A stretch of 64,000 bases of DNA from Mimachlamys varia (Eukaryota; Mollusca; Bivalvia; Pectinida; Pectinidae), in the NCBI GenBank assembly GCA_947623455.1, contig OX392529.1, positions 52,719,186-52,783,185 on the forward strand, read 5' to 3'. Shown here one piece after another: positions 53,301 through 64,000 of the stretch; positions within the stretch are counted from its first letter, which is position 1, and the number at the start of each line of letters is the position of its first letter. A program made the translations under genes and the position numbers. Under the pieces are notes generated by a model. It made no database searches, had not been told where the DNA came from, and saw nothing but the letters and a program-made list of their open reading frames with translations.

Positions 53301-56300
53301 GAGAGAGGAGGAGTTCGGCGTTGGGTACGGCGTACACATTGTTACCACTGACACCCTGTAGACTCGGGATGTTGGGCACCTGCATGTTGTTGATGACATC
53401 AGCGGCCGCGTACAGGGCGTCGTAAGTCGGGGGCTTGTCCAGAGAGTTGGTCATCAGTGAGGGGGTGCCCCCAGCAGATTTGGGGGTCGCATTGCCCCTC
53501 AGGGGAGGTTGAGGGGGCTGCGGAGGAAGAGCTACCACCAGAGCAGATTTGGTCACATCAGGCACGGCATAGTCACGGGAATCTAAAAGGAAAAGATAAA
53601 AATATTTCAATTTTATAATTTTTCAATGTTTCACTCATTTTTAATAATTTATCTTTATAATTAATGAAAAAATGTTGTTCAAAATCAAGCTGAAGTGAAT
53701 TTTGAGAACGAAAATACAGAAAAAATGAAACTTATTAATTTGACCAGTTAAGAATGTACAATATGAAGAATCATGCTTTTCCTTCAACCATGAAATACAG
53801 TACTGTTTTGCTCAAAGACAAATTAATCCTGTAAAAACCATACATCATGTCAAACTAGGATTTGTATGCAATCACCATTTCCCAGAGAAAGACTGTTTAT
53901 TTGATATTTATAATATATATATATAGTAAAGATACATACTACACTGTAACAGAAACAGTAATTTAAATAGATATAATTCAATATAAAAACAATCCATTTG
54001 TTATGGGGAAAAAAAGAAAAAAAGATGAACAGGCCTCATTTACAAGATACATTATAAATACAAACATAGTTTTTTTAATCAAATATTATTGTTTTCTTTA
54101 GCAAATATTATTTCAATCTTCAAGAATTCCTGGTTTTTTTTTATTGACAAAACAATAAATATAAATATTTACACTCTCCCACATAAAATATCAACCAGGA
54201 AAAACAGAGAAAAAAAGTAAAGAATATGTGATAGAAATGAAAAATAAAGCAGTATGCAAAAGCTTCGCAGCAAGCTTGTTTAATAATTATTTCATTTATC
54301 GAAAATTACGCTTTTTTTTTTAAAGATTTTGAAAAAATGAATTTTGCTAAACTGGGTGTTCCCAGCTGGCGTAGACTAACTTACTCCACACTGGATGGGA
54401 CTTGGGAGTTTGTTACATTCACCGAAGTATAGGAGAATAGGAAAATTTAATGTCAATTAGTGAAACTGGAGAATCTGTTCCAAAGTTCATTAATATAGAA
54501 AAAAGTCACCGATTTTACAGGAGTTACAAATTATTAGGAACATTCCGTTATGAAGGGATCAGAGGCTTTTTTTGAGTACGGGTGGTAGGGGGCACCAGTA
54601 TACATTGGTCTCATCTGCTCATCTGTTCCAGGAAACAACATCTGCCTTCAACCTCATCTACATGCAACCTAGCTAACATTTTATTTTTTTCCAGATTTTA
54701 GATTTTATCTTTATCATATCTGATTGTGTTTTGGCCATTTTTTTTTGTAGATTATCATGTTTTACAAATTTTCAAATTCAAATTCAAATTTTCAATTTGA
54801 AAATATGTTTAACACTCTTAAGATTTTTCTGCCAGATATAAGGCATGATCTGTACAGGTAAATACGACATCAGGTGACCTGAGTAGAGAAACTCAACACA
54901 ACACTGATCAAAGGGAGATAAGTATATACAACCCTGATCAAAGGGAGGTAAGTATATACAACCCTGATCAAAGGGAGGTAAGTATATACAACCCTGATCA
55001 AAGGGAGGTAAGTATATACAACCCTGATCAAAGGGAGGTAAGTATATACAACCCTGATCAAAGCGAGGTAAGTATATACAACCCTGATCAAAGGGAGGTA
55101 AGTATATACAACCCTGATCAAAGGGAGGTAAGTATATACAACCCTGATCAAAGGGAGATAAGTACACACAGCCCTGATCAAAGGGAGGTAAGTATATACA
55201 ACCCTGATCAAAGGGAGATAAGTACACACAACCCTGATCAAAGGGAGGTAAGTACACACAACCCTGATCAAAGGGAGATAAGTATATACAACCCTCATCA
55301 AAGGGAGGTAAGTACACACAACCCTCATCAAAGGACATACAACCCTGATCAAAGGGAGATCATACACACAACCCTGATCAAAGAGAGGTAAGTACACACA
55401 ACCTTGATCAAAGGGAGATAATCACAACACCTGGGGAACTGTCTGATACACATCCATTACAACACAAACAGCTACAACGGGTTTAAAGCAGAGAGACTAC
55501 AAGCCAAGCAGAAACCACATTTTTCTGGTGTAGTAAGGTATTTTGACCCTCATCATTCACCTACATTTGTATGTCAAGCTCTAAAGTTAACCTGCCCATC
55601 TAATTTTTCACTGTAAATATTGAAAAAACACTTTTCTCATAAAAATCAGTTAAATAATATATAAAAAAAATGTTTTGCAGTAGTTTCTTTATTATGGGGG
55701 ATCACTTTACCATGAGAATGGAGCTGGGTGTAATTTCACCACCAATAAAATACCATGCTACACCAGACCTCATTCATTCATAGAATCCTACACAGGAATA
55801 TTTAAAGGTAAGGATGACCAATGGTACATGCCATCCCCATATAAAGATAATGCTACAGTATTGTGGTACACTCATATGCCTTGCATGAGTGTCTAATTCC
55901 ACCTGAGGAATGGCCCCCAGATATGTATCAGATACATGGACATACGACAACAAACCATTCAGAACATCTCAGACTTTTCTTACCACAGAAAGAAAAGGGG
56001 AGAAATGTTTCGAATGATGTAGCAAACATGCTTTACAACACCAGATAAACATATAATGTTGAGAGTTTGATTTTGATATTGGGCTTTGTTACACATTGTT
56101 GTGGCAGACAGTTGTCTCACATTTTTGAGGTAAACAGCTAGTTGCCATTGCCACAAACTTCTGGTAGACAGTTGTCACACATTGTAGTGGTAGACAGTTG
56201 TCACACATTGTTGTGGTAGACAGTTGTCACACATTGTTGTGGTAGACAGTTGTCACACATTGTTGTGGTAGACAGTTGTCACACATTGTTGTGGTAGACA

Positions 56301-59300
56301 GTTGTCACACACTGTTGTGGTAGACAGTTGTCACACATTATTATGATAGACAGTTGTCACACATTGTTGTGGTAAACAGTTGTCACACATTGTTGTGGTA
56401 GACAGTTGTCACACATTGTTGTGTAAGACAGTTGTCACACATTGTTGTGGTAGACAGTTGTCACACACTGTTGTGGTAGACAGTTGTCACACATTATTAT
56501 GATAGACAGTTGTCACACATTGTTGTGGTAGACAGTTGTCACACATTGCTGTGGTAGACAGTTGTCACACATTGTTATGGTAGACAGTTGTCTCACATTG
56601 TTGTGGTAGACAGTTGTCACACATTGTTGTGGTAGACAGTTGTCACACATTGTTGTGGTAGACAGTTGTCACACATTGTTGTGGTAGACAGTTGTCACAC
56701 ATTGTTGTGGTAGACAGTTGTCACACACTGTTGTGGTAGACAGTTGTCACACATTATTATGATAGACAGTTGTCACACATTGTTGTGGTAAACAGTTGTC
56801 ACACATTGTTGTGGTAGACAGTTGTCACACATTGTTGTGTAAGACAGTTGTCACACATTGTTGTGGTAGACAGTTGTCACACACTGTTGTGGTAGACAGT
56901 TGTCACACATTATTATGATAGACAGTTGTCACACATTGTTGTGGTAGACAGTTGTCACACATTGCTGTGGTAGACAGTTGTCACACATTGTTATGGTAGA
57001 CAGTTGTCTCACATTGTTGTGGTAGACAGTTGTCACACATTGTTGTGGTAGACAGTTGTCACACATTGTTGTGGTAGACAGTTGTCACACATTGTTGTGG
57101 TAGATAGTTGTCACACATTGTTGTGGTAGATAGTTGTCACACATTGTAGTGGTAGACAGTTGTCACACATTGTTGTGGTAGACAGTTGTCACACATTGTT
57201 GTGGTAGACAGTTGTCACACATTGATGTGGTAAAAAGTTGTCACACATTGTTGTTGTAGACAGTTGTCACACATTGTTGTGGTAGACAGTTGTCACACAT
57301 TGTTGTGGTAGACAGTTGTCACACATTGTTGTGTAAGACAGCTGTTTAACATTGCCGTGGTAGACAGTTGTTACATATTGTTATGGTAGACAGTTGTCAC
57401 ACATTGTTGTGGTAGACAGTTGTCACACATTGTTGTGGTAGACAGTTGTCACAAATTGTTGTGGTAGACAGTTGTCACACATTGTTGTGGTAGACAGTTT
57501 TCACACATTGTTGTGGTAGACAGTTGTCACACATTGCTGTTTTTAAGGTGGTTTGGAACTAGTAAGGCAAAATATAGTTAAATATCTAAATACAGGACTG
57601 TGATATTTTTCCAAATGTTCGAATACTACAAAATAGATGTTTTGTAGTTCATGACATTTAAAAGCATTTAGCTTGGATAAAAGACTTTTCTGAGTTGTAT
57701 GTGAAAGCTTCTGTAATGAGGAAATTCATATTTCATCATTTTTACAGTACCACTTACCATTAATAACATTTAATGTATTAACTTTAAAATAAATTTGAAT
57801 AATAACAGTCTGTAATCCCATTCCTGTGGGTAGATGTATAATTTCCGATTAGGAAGATAAATATTTTTGTTATATGGGAGGGGCAGGTTTAGAGTGTAGT
57901 TGAAGGCAGTATATTTGGTAGGGGGGCAGGCATTACATCCCATAATATCAGGTAAGCAGTATCAGGCTGATCAGGCGAATCCACACGGCACCCTCCACAT
58001 GCTCTGCTAGTAAGTATTAGAGACCAATGTATACCTGTTCCTTCAGACGGGAAGTCAGGGAGTTCTCTCCCTTGAATTGAATCTTTTGGATCCGAGTATG
58101 GACACGAAGGAGTTGGACTCTTACATAATTTTTCACCTCCGTTGCAGAGTTCTCGATCGACATCCATTTCGTCTGTGGCCACGCTGTTGTAGACGTTGCC
58201 GTTGGATACCTTGCCGTTGGTGTTGCCTTGGAGATCACTGAGATTGACAGCGATATGTCGGTCGACGACCGGCTTCAAGCTGCGTCGATTGTTGTTCTGC
58301 TTCATCCTCTTATGGCGGATTATAAAAGTTATCAGAACGACAAAGAAGACTAGGAGGAGACCACCCAAGGCGCCGATGATAATTCCAATGTGATCGTCTT
58401 TCATCGTGGCCGTTTCCTTGGTTTCCGGCTGATCATTATTATCATTCCTACCTATACCTACAAATGTCAGAAAAGAAATTTCAAATCAATAATTGAATTC
58501 AATAAAAAAAAAATAAAGAAAAATATTGACAATGTAAAGAAAAAAACCGTTTTGATTATTAATGATGCATAACATTCAGTTTTATTTTTGTATTTTAATT
58601 AATTCTATGACATTTAAAAATTTTCTCCAAGAGAGACTACTATTATCATCAATATGATAGAACAGGATATGAAATTATTGTACCTACGGTAAAGCTGAAA
58701 GAGAATTCGTATAAATATGACATAGCAGAGTTAACCTATATTGCAGTCCTAAAGAGATACTATACATGCAACATTATCATTGAAGAATTTGTAAGCTGTA
58801 TTAAATTGTCATACAGAGAAATCAAGCTTGTATATATTTAGGAGAATGAAAGAGTTTTGAAGTGAAATGAATGATGATTACGAATCGTGACGAGTGGGGA
58901 CATTAGTTGGCATTAGTGGGTGATTATAGTGAATGTTAGGCAATGTGAAGATCTGATCTGGTGATTTCTAAAACTTTCAATGAACGAGTAACAAGCAACA
59001 TTCAACTTCAAAAAGTTTCCTTAATATAAAAATTAATTTTAACACAAATTTATCACTTAATGAATTCTGTTAAAAAGCATTATTACAGTATGGAAAAGGG
59101 ACAAGGACTTCCTGTAATAAGACCCGAGGCTGAACGCAAACATCCAGTTGCATCTGTTTTAATGAAAGATATCTTACCCACATCGATCTCCGGCTTATCG
59201 ACATTGATATCGCTTATATCGGGATCAATCGGGTTGTTGGATTTGCTTGTTGTGGGACTGAACGTTGTAGGGGGCGGAGCTTCCATAGTGAAGTTCCCAT

Positions 59301-60983
59301 TGGCTGGTTCTGTTACAAAGATATTATATTGACCAATCAAAAACCATGACTAAAAAAAAATTTCAACAATTGATTATTTTTGATGGAAAATGGTATTTGA
59401 AATTACTGAATGACTTTATTCTTCAAACAGTTTGAATTGATTTTCATTTTAATTCAACTAGTACTAAAGTCGATCTACTAGTCCTATATCTAAAGAAACT
59501 ACACTTTTCACAATAGTCTCCCTAACTACTACTATGCAAGCTCAATGTAGCAAGTTCTACTATTTGAACACTTTAACAAAATCCCCCCTAAGGTACATTA
59601 AACTCTAGTAAAAATTCTAATGACAAAATTGTGCAATCAGTGAGTTACAAGTCATGTTTTAGTTTAATTTTAAGTGAATGCAAAAAACTATGAATATCAT
59701 TTGAGATCCAGTGTAGATGTTAACATTAATAGTTAGTAGCCCATGGCAACCAGTGATGTTTCTAATTAAGAGTTATAATAGTACTACAGTCCGGTAACAG
59801 TCCTACAGAAATCATTAAACCTCATCAACACTTGTAACGATCCAGCTCGGCTAGAATCACAGTGTTTTGGTGAACCATATTACATCAAATATAGGAATAA
59901 AAGTCATTAATTATAATTAAAGCTTGAGTAAAAGTGACAGAGATGTGAAAGATATCATGGGCTATTGTCTGTAGATAAATAATGTAGGTACTTGAAACTG
60001 TACTGTTAGATAAATTGCATTCTTAATGAACTATTAATTTTTTTTTATTTTTTTTTAATTTGAATGCGGTTAATCTAGCACCTTAATCCGCTATTAGAAT
60101 GTTATAGAGTATTTACCTAGCGGTTAATATAGCGCCTTAATCCACTATTAGAAAATTGACCTTTTACCAGTGGTCCATCTAGCGCCTTAACCTGTTATTA
60201 GAATGTTATAGAGTATTTACCTAGAGGTTAATCTAGCACCTTAACCCGCTATTATAAAATTAACCTTATACCAGTGGTCCGTCTGGCACCTTACCCGCTA
60301 AAAGAATGTTATAGAGTATTTAGCTAGCGGTTAATCTAGCGTCTTCACCCGCTATTAGAAAATTAACCTTATACCAGTTGTCAGTTTGGCACCTTAACCA
60401 ACTATTAGAATGTTAAAGTGGTCAGTTATCTAATCACAAAGTTAACACAAACACATACCTGAGATGAACTTCACTTCACTGATCATCATCCATTTGGCAT
60501 CAAAATAAAGTACGACTTTGACGAATTTCCCAGTGGTGTGGTTGAGAAAAATCTCCACGTTTCGGGCATATTCCATCCAAGAGTCTCTCTGGAAATCGAA
60601 AACTATTGGTGGCCCCGAAAAGTATTTTCCTCCGACACTGAAAAAGATCTCTGCCCTCCGAAACACTCGGACGTCCTTACTGAAATAATTATTACAGTGA
60701 AATATCACCATGGAGAAGTTCCGCATTTGGTCAAATTTGAAAATGACTTCAACAGGCATGGTTACATGAGTATCATTCTTCCAGCCGACCCACTCGTATC
60801 CTTTGATTCCAAGACCTCGCTGGTCCAATCGGAAGTTTCCCGTCCCTTCATCTCCGTCAGTCAATTGTCCCAGACCCCCAGACAGGTAGTTTTCGTTGAA
60901 GATTCCGTCATAGGTGAAGTCGAACAGATCTACTTCAGATCCGCGCTTGTCTCCCTGTGGCATTGTGTACGCGACTACACTAT
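50061..60983 (-). CDS. DDR2: Discoidin domain receptor tyrosine kinase, 3' eight exons (5' partial)
   Basis: DDRs are collagen-binding receptor tyrosine kinases of the plasma membrane. Minus-strand exons 60983-60459, 59309-59178, 58457-58035, 53582-53224, 52617-52490, 52126-51929, 51383-51149 and 50393-50061 join in one frame of 777 residues plus stop. By in-window numbering they hold the DS-like domain (1-175), a Pro/Thr/Asp-rich stalk, a transmembrane helix (about 243-267), a cytosolic region with NNVYAVP, and a kinase with GEGQFGE, K512, HRDLATRN (D616), DFG (634-636) and the DYYR activation loop. The N-terminal discoidin domain and signal peptide lie beyond 64000. Whether it is closer to DDR1 or DDR2 is not resolved. 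The C-terminal tail differs from vertebrates and ends inside a minisatellite. Confidence 0.93.
50461..50735 (-). mobile_element. tRNA-derived SINE in last DDR intron
   Basis: Read on the minus strand, GTGGTGCAGTGGATAGCACA (A box) and GCCGAGGTTCAGTTCCCTGA (B box) form a tRNA-like head. CTAGGTACTCCAGTTTCCTC and a T-rich tail follow. The head and body differ from those of the SINE at 8981, so it is a second SINE family. Confidence 0.7.
50736..50912. mobile_element. MITE with 19-bp perfect terminal inverted repeats
   Basis: ACAGTAAAACATGTTTATA at 50736 and TATAAACATGTTTTACTGT ending at 50912 are exact inverses. It abuts the SINE at 50461-50735. Confidence 0.82.
50952..51060. mobile_element. 'CACCCCTGAA' foldback element and flank
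   Basis: CACTCATTCCCCCCTGAAG to TTTCAGGGGTGA, with the flank TTTTTGATACCTAATCTAAA shared with 52679-52797, so a block larger than the element was duplicated. Confidence 0.7.
51149..51383 (-). CDS. DDR2: DDR exon: kinase catalytic and activation loops
   Basis: The exon encodes [50 protein letters not shown] and [17 protein letters not shown]. All catalytic motifs are intact, and the paired activation-loop tyrosines match the family. Confidence 0.97.
51384..51928 (-). other. DDR intron
   Basis: AT-rich intron. Nothing recognised. Confidence 0.6.
51929..52126 (-). CDS. DDR2: DDR exon: kinase N-lobe, helix C and hinge
   Basis: The exon encodes [20 protein letters not shown] and [19 protein letters not shown]. 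Human DDR2 has NDFLKEIKIMSRLKDPNI and CMITEYMENGDLNQFLSRH. Confidence 0.96.
52150..52362. repeat. CTTTTCTGATCAAATTCAG repeats in DDR intron
   Basis: Several irregularly spaced copies of ACTTTTCTGATCAAATTCAG lie just upstream (in gene sense) of the acceptor of the 52126-51929 exon. Confidence 0.8.
52490..52617 (-). CDS. DDR2: DDR exon: kinase N-lobe with catalytic lysine
   Basis: The exon encodes [20 protein letters not shown] and [21 protein letters not shown] holds the ATP-binding lysine. It is read between CTTTCAG and AG|GTAAAC, and it has no start codon of its own because it is a short internal exon. Confidence 0.95.
52679..52797. mobile_element. 'CACCCCTGAA' foldback element and flank, second copy
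   Basis: Same flank (TTTTTGATACCTAATCTAAA) and interior (GTTGGAATAGTTCAT) as 50952-51060, in another DDR intron. Confidence 0.7.
52975..53060. mobile_element. 'CACCCCTGAA' foldback element
   Basis: CATCCACCCCTGGAGACACA to TCGGGGGTGAATGAGTTTGA; interior matches the other members. Confidence 0.6.
53224..53582 (-). CDS. DDR2: DDR exon: cytosolic juxtamembrane and kinase glycine loop
   Basis: The exon encodes DSRDYAVPD, a Pro-rich stretch, [28 protein letters not shown] and [19 protein letters not shown]. Human DDR2 has [22 protein letters not shown] and [19 protein letters not shown]. Several tyrosines (DYAVP, TYDAL, VYAVP) are candidate docking sites. It ends in phase 0. Confidence 0.94.
53583..54895 (-). 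other. DDR 4.4-kb intron, AT-rich part
   Basis: Very AT-rich with homopolymer tracts. No exon with family resemblance was found on the minus strand. Confidence 0.55.
54896..55430. repeat. 30-bp tandem repeat, about 17 copies, DDR intron
   Basis: The units are CTGATCAAAGGGAGGTAAGT followed by ATATACAACC. On the plus strand each has GAG|GTAAGTA, a good donor consensus, but this is antisense to DDR. The 30-bp period leaves several frames open ([10 protein letters not shown] repeats), which are not genes. Confidence 0.93.
56099..57541. repeat. 26-bp minisatellite, about 55 copies, DDR intron
   Basis: The units contain GTAGACAGTTGTCACACATT and GTTGTG. Variant units (ACTGTTGTGG, ATTATTATGATAG, GTGTAAGAC) recur in the same order about 416-417 bp apart (near 56310 and 56727), showing a higher-order repeat of 16 units. 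Confidence 0.93.
58035..58457 (-). CDS. DDR2: DDR exon: transmembrane helix and juxtamembrane region
   Basis: Polar [20 protein letters not shown] leads into the hydrophobic helix [20 protein letters not shown] and then a basic stop-transfer ([12 protein letters not shown]). The cytosolic part ends [11 protein letters not shown], resembling human RKLPEFAPGEE. Confidence 0.9.
58458..59177 (-). other. DDR intron between stalk and transmembrane exons
   Basis: AT-rich intron with no repeat or gene recognised. Confidence 0.6.
59178..59309 (-). CDS. DDR2: DDR exon: extracellular stalk
   Basis: The exon encodes 44 residues, [20 protein letters not shown] and then an Asp/Ile-rich stretch ending EIDVG. 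It is low complexity, as expected of a stalk. Phase 1 to phase 1 between clean AACAG and GTAAG sites supports inclusion; the sequence itself is not conserved. Confidence 0.75.
59310..60059 (-). other. DDR intron, first part
   Basis: AT-rich with no recognised gene. The degenerate dimeric repeat begins at 60060. Confidence 0.55.
60060..60420. repeat. Degenerate tandem repeat in DDR intron
   Basis: About six copies of a 57-65-bp unit containing GGTTAATCTAGCGCCTTAAC and CGCTATTAGAA alternate between two versions, so the real period is a dimer of about 120 bp. It ends about 40 bp from the donor of the 60983-60459 exon. Confidence 0.8.
60459..60983 (-). CDS. DDR2: DDR exon: DS-like (juxtadiscoidin) domain
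   Basis: The exon encodes [59 protein letters not shown] and [11 protein letters not shown]. These align block by block with the human DDR2 segment SVVAYTLPQG / EGLGQLTDG / YDYVGWRNES / [20 protein letters not shown] / WMMFSEITFQS. Candidate N-glycosylation sites are visible at NDT, NFS and NHT. The acceptor is TTTACAG and the donor CAG|GTATGT. Phase 1 at both ends. Confidence 0.95.
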
Positions 60984-61094
60984 CTGTAAAACCAAAAATA
61001 ATGAAAAACATTAAACACCATTTTTTTTTAAATTTGATTTTAGAGCAGAAACTTTTCATATGGATATACACATTTTTGATTTACTTTTCTTTAT

Positions 61095-61174
61095 CACATT
61101 CACCCCTGAAGACACATTTGAACTCTTCCAATTCAAAAGTTTGAATATTTCATTATGAATTTTCAGGGGTGAAA
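61095..61174. mobile_element. 'CACCCCTGAA' foldback element
   Basis: CACATTCACCCCTGAAGACA to ATTTTCAGGGGTGAAA, near the acceptor of the DS-like domain exon. Confidence 0.65.
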
Positions 61175-61756
61175 CCCCAGATTTGCAAAATAATCCAAAC
61201 ATTTTGCACTAAATGTGTCTTTTTTCCCCCAAGAAGAGTTATCTTTCTTGTCCCATTTCTCCTGTTAAAAAAAAAATCATCACTGTTCGATTAATTAAAA
61301 TTTTGAAAAAATATATCAGAAAGTAGTCCCCGCAGTGACAAGTGTTTTCTTTCCACTTTCATCTTCCTGTCAAAACCCCAATGATCACGGAAGCAGGAAA
61401 TCCCCAGATGTTTCGACCATTTTCTGCTTGGACAGAAGAACTAATTGACTGGTCCCAATCTGTTGATGTCGTTCATGAACCAAAATATCTGTCTAATTAC
61501 AGAAATGCGAAATGTCTTTAACAATGAATAAAAGGGACCAATCGGCTTGTCTAGCCCACTCAGCTAGAACCAGCACTCTGCGATATAAATTTAGCGCATG
61601 TTTTTTTCATTAGTTTCCACATCATTATTACCCGATCGGCATCTTATTCTCAGGCCAAGGAAGATTTTTGTTTGTGATCAGGCTAGTGTGAAGGAGAACG
61701 GTGTATTTTGATTTCAGCATAAGAGACTCATTACATGCTAGGTGGTCATTTCTTGT

Positions 61757-61850
61757 TAAATAATTAAAATCATCTCTTCTAATTCTTATTTTATCATTAA
61801 AATCATTTCTTCTAATTCTTGTTTTATCATTAAAATCATTTCTTCTCATT
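61757..61850. repeat. 33-bp tandem repeat, about 3 copies
   Basis: Three copies of a unit containing TTTATCATTAAAATCATTTC lie in the upstream DDR intron. Confidence 0.8.
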
Positions 61851-62390
61851 GTATGGTAACTAATTTTCTTGTAATTATGATAAAATCAAAAAATTTGGAT
61901 GAAAAAAAATTTCAGGTTCTAATAATAACAAACATATATACAAACACCCTATCATCATAGTGCTATATTTTGTCTAATATTCCATACTTACCTGTACTGC
62001 TGCATTCATAAAAATGTTTTCAAAACATGGTCCGTCCGAACATATGTATAATTATAAACTTTTAATATGTCGACCGATAATCTACAGGAATGGCTTTATT
62101 AGTGATGTTAGTTTCTTGAAAATGATGATAAGCAAATGATACAAATTTCTGATTGAATGAATGAATGATGCACTCCTATTTTCAAATGAATATAATTGAA
62201 ATGATTAGATGAAGAGTTGAGGAACAATCCTCAATGATTGAGTTGCCTCCCTTTAACTACAACATGCGTTATAATCGGTCCAGAAAATCAACATGCAGAG
62301 AAACAGTTTATGACAAAATACAATAATAGTTGATCAACATATACGTAAAAAAAAGTAACAACCATTTTGAATATATTTTACTCATTCACA

Positions 62391-62545
62391 CCTTAAATCT
62401 CATAATGAATTACTCCAACTTTTGAATTGGAAGAGCTCAAACGTATCTTCAGGGGTGAATGAATTAACTCTTTTACCATTGATAGCACATTTAAACTGTT
62501 TCAAATTAACAGTTAGAACAGTTCATTTTAAAATTTCAGGGGGAA
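62391..62545. mobile_element. Two adjacent 'CACCCCTGAA'-type elements
   Basis: The first (about 62391-62465) ends TTCAGGGGTGAATGAATTAA and the second (about 62466-62545) ends TTTCAGGGGGAA. Both have degraded left ends. Confidence 0.5.
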
Positions 62546-62568
62546 TTTGCTGTAACTTTGTCTTTTCA

Positions 62569-62589
62569 AGGGGGGGGGGGGGGGGGGGT
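62569..62589. repeat. Poly-G tract
   Basis: A run of about 20 G with no interruption lies in the upstream DDR intron. Its length is likely polymorphic or uncertain in assembly. Confidence 0.9.
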
Positions 62590-64000
62590 TGATAAACAAT
62601 ACTGCGGATCCATTTCCGGATAAATCCAGAAAAATTTCCCAGCCATTTTTATGATGTTGTTACATCGTTTGAAAAGTGTACAATATACTACCTAGCGGTG
62701 TATATATAAGTAACTGTGTAAGTGTCCCTAACGACTGACAGAATATCACCCGAAATCTTATTAGGCAGTAAAACCTCTATAAAAAGTAGCACTATTCTCT
62801 CAGCCCAACTCTGACGTCTGAGGTTGTGTTTACACAAACGTATCTGTATCATTTCTACTTTAACCCGTTCTGTTAGACAAGACCGTCTGCCACTCCACCA
62901 TTACCAGTACTCAAAGCGCCGCCAAAGTTGACATAATCTCTATGCTACTTACGCAAGTTATAAATTCGTAAACATATTCCTAAGAAAAACTTCACACTAT
63001 CGGTAACTAATAACTTGACTCCTAAAAATTGCTACTATCGGCAGTTACAGACACGTTATCTGTATTTAAATACGTTTTGCGAGTTGGACATTTGTAAACA
63101 TATTAGAAAACAAACTTGACTCTGCTATAAACCGGTTTTCCAACTTCAAAAAAATTGATATTTTCATTATGGTACCATCATCAAAACTCTAACATCCAAT
63201 TTCTGCCACCACGCCGAAACCCTTAACTGTTTAGTGCTTAAGATAATATTTTATGTTCCACATTTTTCGTATCGGCGCGGTCCCGATAACTAGTGATTTT
63301 GCCATAAAACACAAACCTCTGAATCATCATCATATTTTCTCAAGCATTTTGCGTAAATTGTCGGTGTACCCTAATGATAAAAGTAATCAACCATCTTGTA
63401 ATAGACAATTTTCACGAAAAAAAAATTCCTGAACTTCCCGAGTCGTGGATGCCGGCTAAAGGTTCGGAATGTAACTAATGTATCAAGGTTCTGGCTGTCT
63501 CTGATTTGTTCCCTGGTAATTAACTACCAGCCTGATTGAATTTGAATATCAATTACTTGTGTTCCACAGCTGAATCAGGATGTGCAATGAGTCTGTAAAG
63601 CAGTGAGAATTTGATATCATGGTTCTGAAGTTCGAGAATACCATCTCATAATTTGAATTTGATGACGGGAGTAATTTGAGCAATAGATAAAGAGATTTAT
63701 AACTTTTTGCATATCATTACTGAGTTATCATGCTTTTAGTTAGAATGATAATAAAATACTGTAAGACTACAATCTTTCGTGTGTTTTTTTTCTTGTCCAT
63801 TTCTGGTGCCAAAGAAAACATTAAAATTATTTTATAGATATTTCACCCAATATAGTTTTCTTTTCCAATTGCAATTTTATTATTTTTTTTATTTCTTTCA
63901 GAATTTGAATTCTTTTTGAAAATAGTTGAATAAAATGTGATGTTTTCAATCTTCCTAAACGATTGGTTTTACATATCTGTTTTAACATTTTATATATCTA

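Larger units (their letters stand above)
60984..64000 (-). other. Upstream DDR intron (window end)
   Basis: No exon resembling the discoidin (F5/8C) domain or a signal peptide was found on the minus strand, so this intron exceeds 3 kb and the 5' exons lie outside. It contains foldback elements, a 33-bp repeat and a poly-G tract listed separately. Confidence 0.55.

Noticed and set aside
54784..55397. Two overlapping frames of 175-184 codons with [10 protein letters not shown] or [10 protein letters not shown] repeats
   Set aside because: Both come from one 30-bp tandem repeat read in two frames inside a DDR intron.
60914..61144. Plus-strand frames opposite the DDR DS-like exon
   Set aside because: They are shadows of the minus-strand exon, which has clear family resemblance.

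Overview
The window is animal nuclear DNA, most probably from a bivalve mollusc. It is AT-rich, and its genes are split into many short exons with GT-AG introns. The introns hold tRNA-derived SINEs of molluscan style, short foldback transposons, minisatellites, and rolling-circle (Helentron/HINE, 'pearl'-like) elements with tandem cores. A scallop- or oyster-like genome is plausible, but I cannot name the species.

Two convergent protein-coding genes account for essentially all the conserved coding sequence. On the + strand, positions 30-37405 hold a complete Drosha gene (nuclear RNase III of the Microprocessor). I resolve 27 coding exons whose splice phases all agree; they total 4317 nt, or 1438 codons plus a stop. 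The protein has a Pro-rich and Arg/Ser/Gly-rich N-terminus, the central domain with a C-x-C...H...C zinc site, two RNase III domains and a C-terminal dsRBD. On the - strand, positions 60983-50061 hold the 3' eight exons (777 residues) of a discoidin domain receptor tyrosine kinase: DS-like domain, juxtamembrane stalk, transmembrane helix, cytosolic juxtamembrane region and full kinase domain. Its N-terminal discoidin exons lie beyond position 64000. The two stop codons are 12.7 kb apart, and that gap is filled by probable 3'UTRs and repeats.

Layout: 1-37405 Drosha; 37406-39540 probable Drosha 3'UTR, ending near an AATAAA; 39869-40638 a small HINE-like element beside a MITE; 43213-47146 a 3.9-kb 21-bp minisatellite; 48837-49170 and 49814-50086 two further minisatellites; 50061-60983 DDR exons; 60984-64000 upstream DDR intron. 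The larger Drosha introns carry a 2-kb HINE-like element (2689-4671), a 3.4-kb HINE-like element with about 21 copies of a 145-bp core (23487-26854), and about 100 copies of a 31-bp minisatellite (30228-33470).

The most unusual pattern is tandem amplification of splice junctions inside Drosha. The exon 6 donor, the exon 14 donor (4 copies, period 151 bp) and the exon 15 acceptor (11 copies, period 79 bp) have each become minisatellites that carry the splice site with part of the exon. At exon 15 every upstream copy holds a TACTAAC-like branch site, a pyrimidine tract, AG, the first part of the exon, and an in-frame TAA at the same place. Use of any decoy acceptor would therefore truncate Drosha. 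A second junction of interest is the DDR C-terminus, whose last codons and stop lie inside a minisatellite. All functional statements are inference from sequence and family knowledge; no alignment, folding or database search was run.
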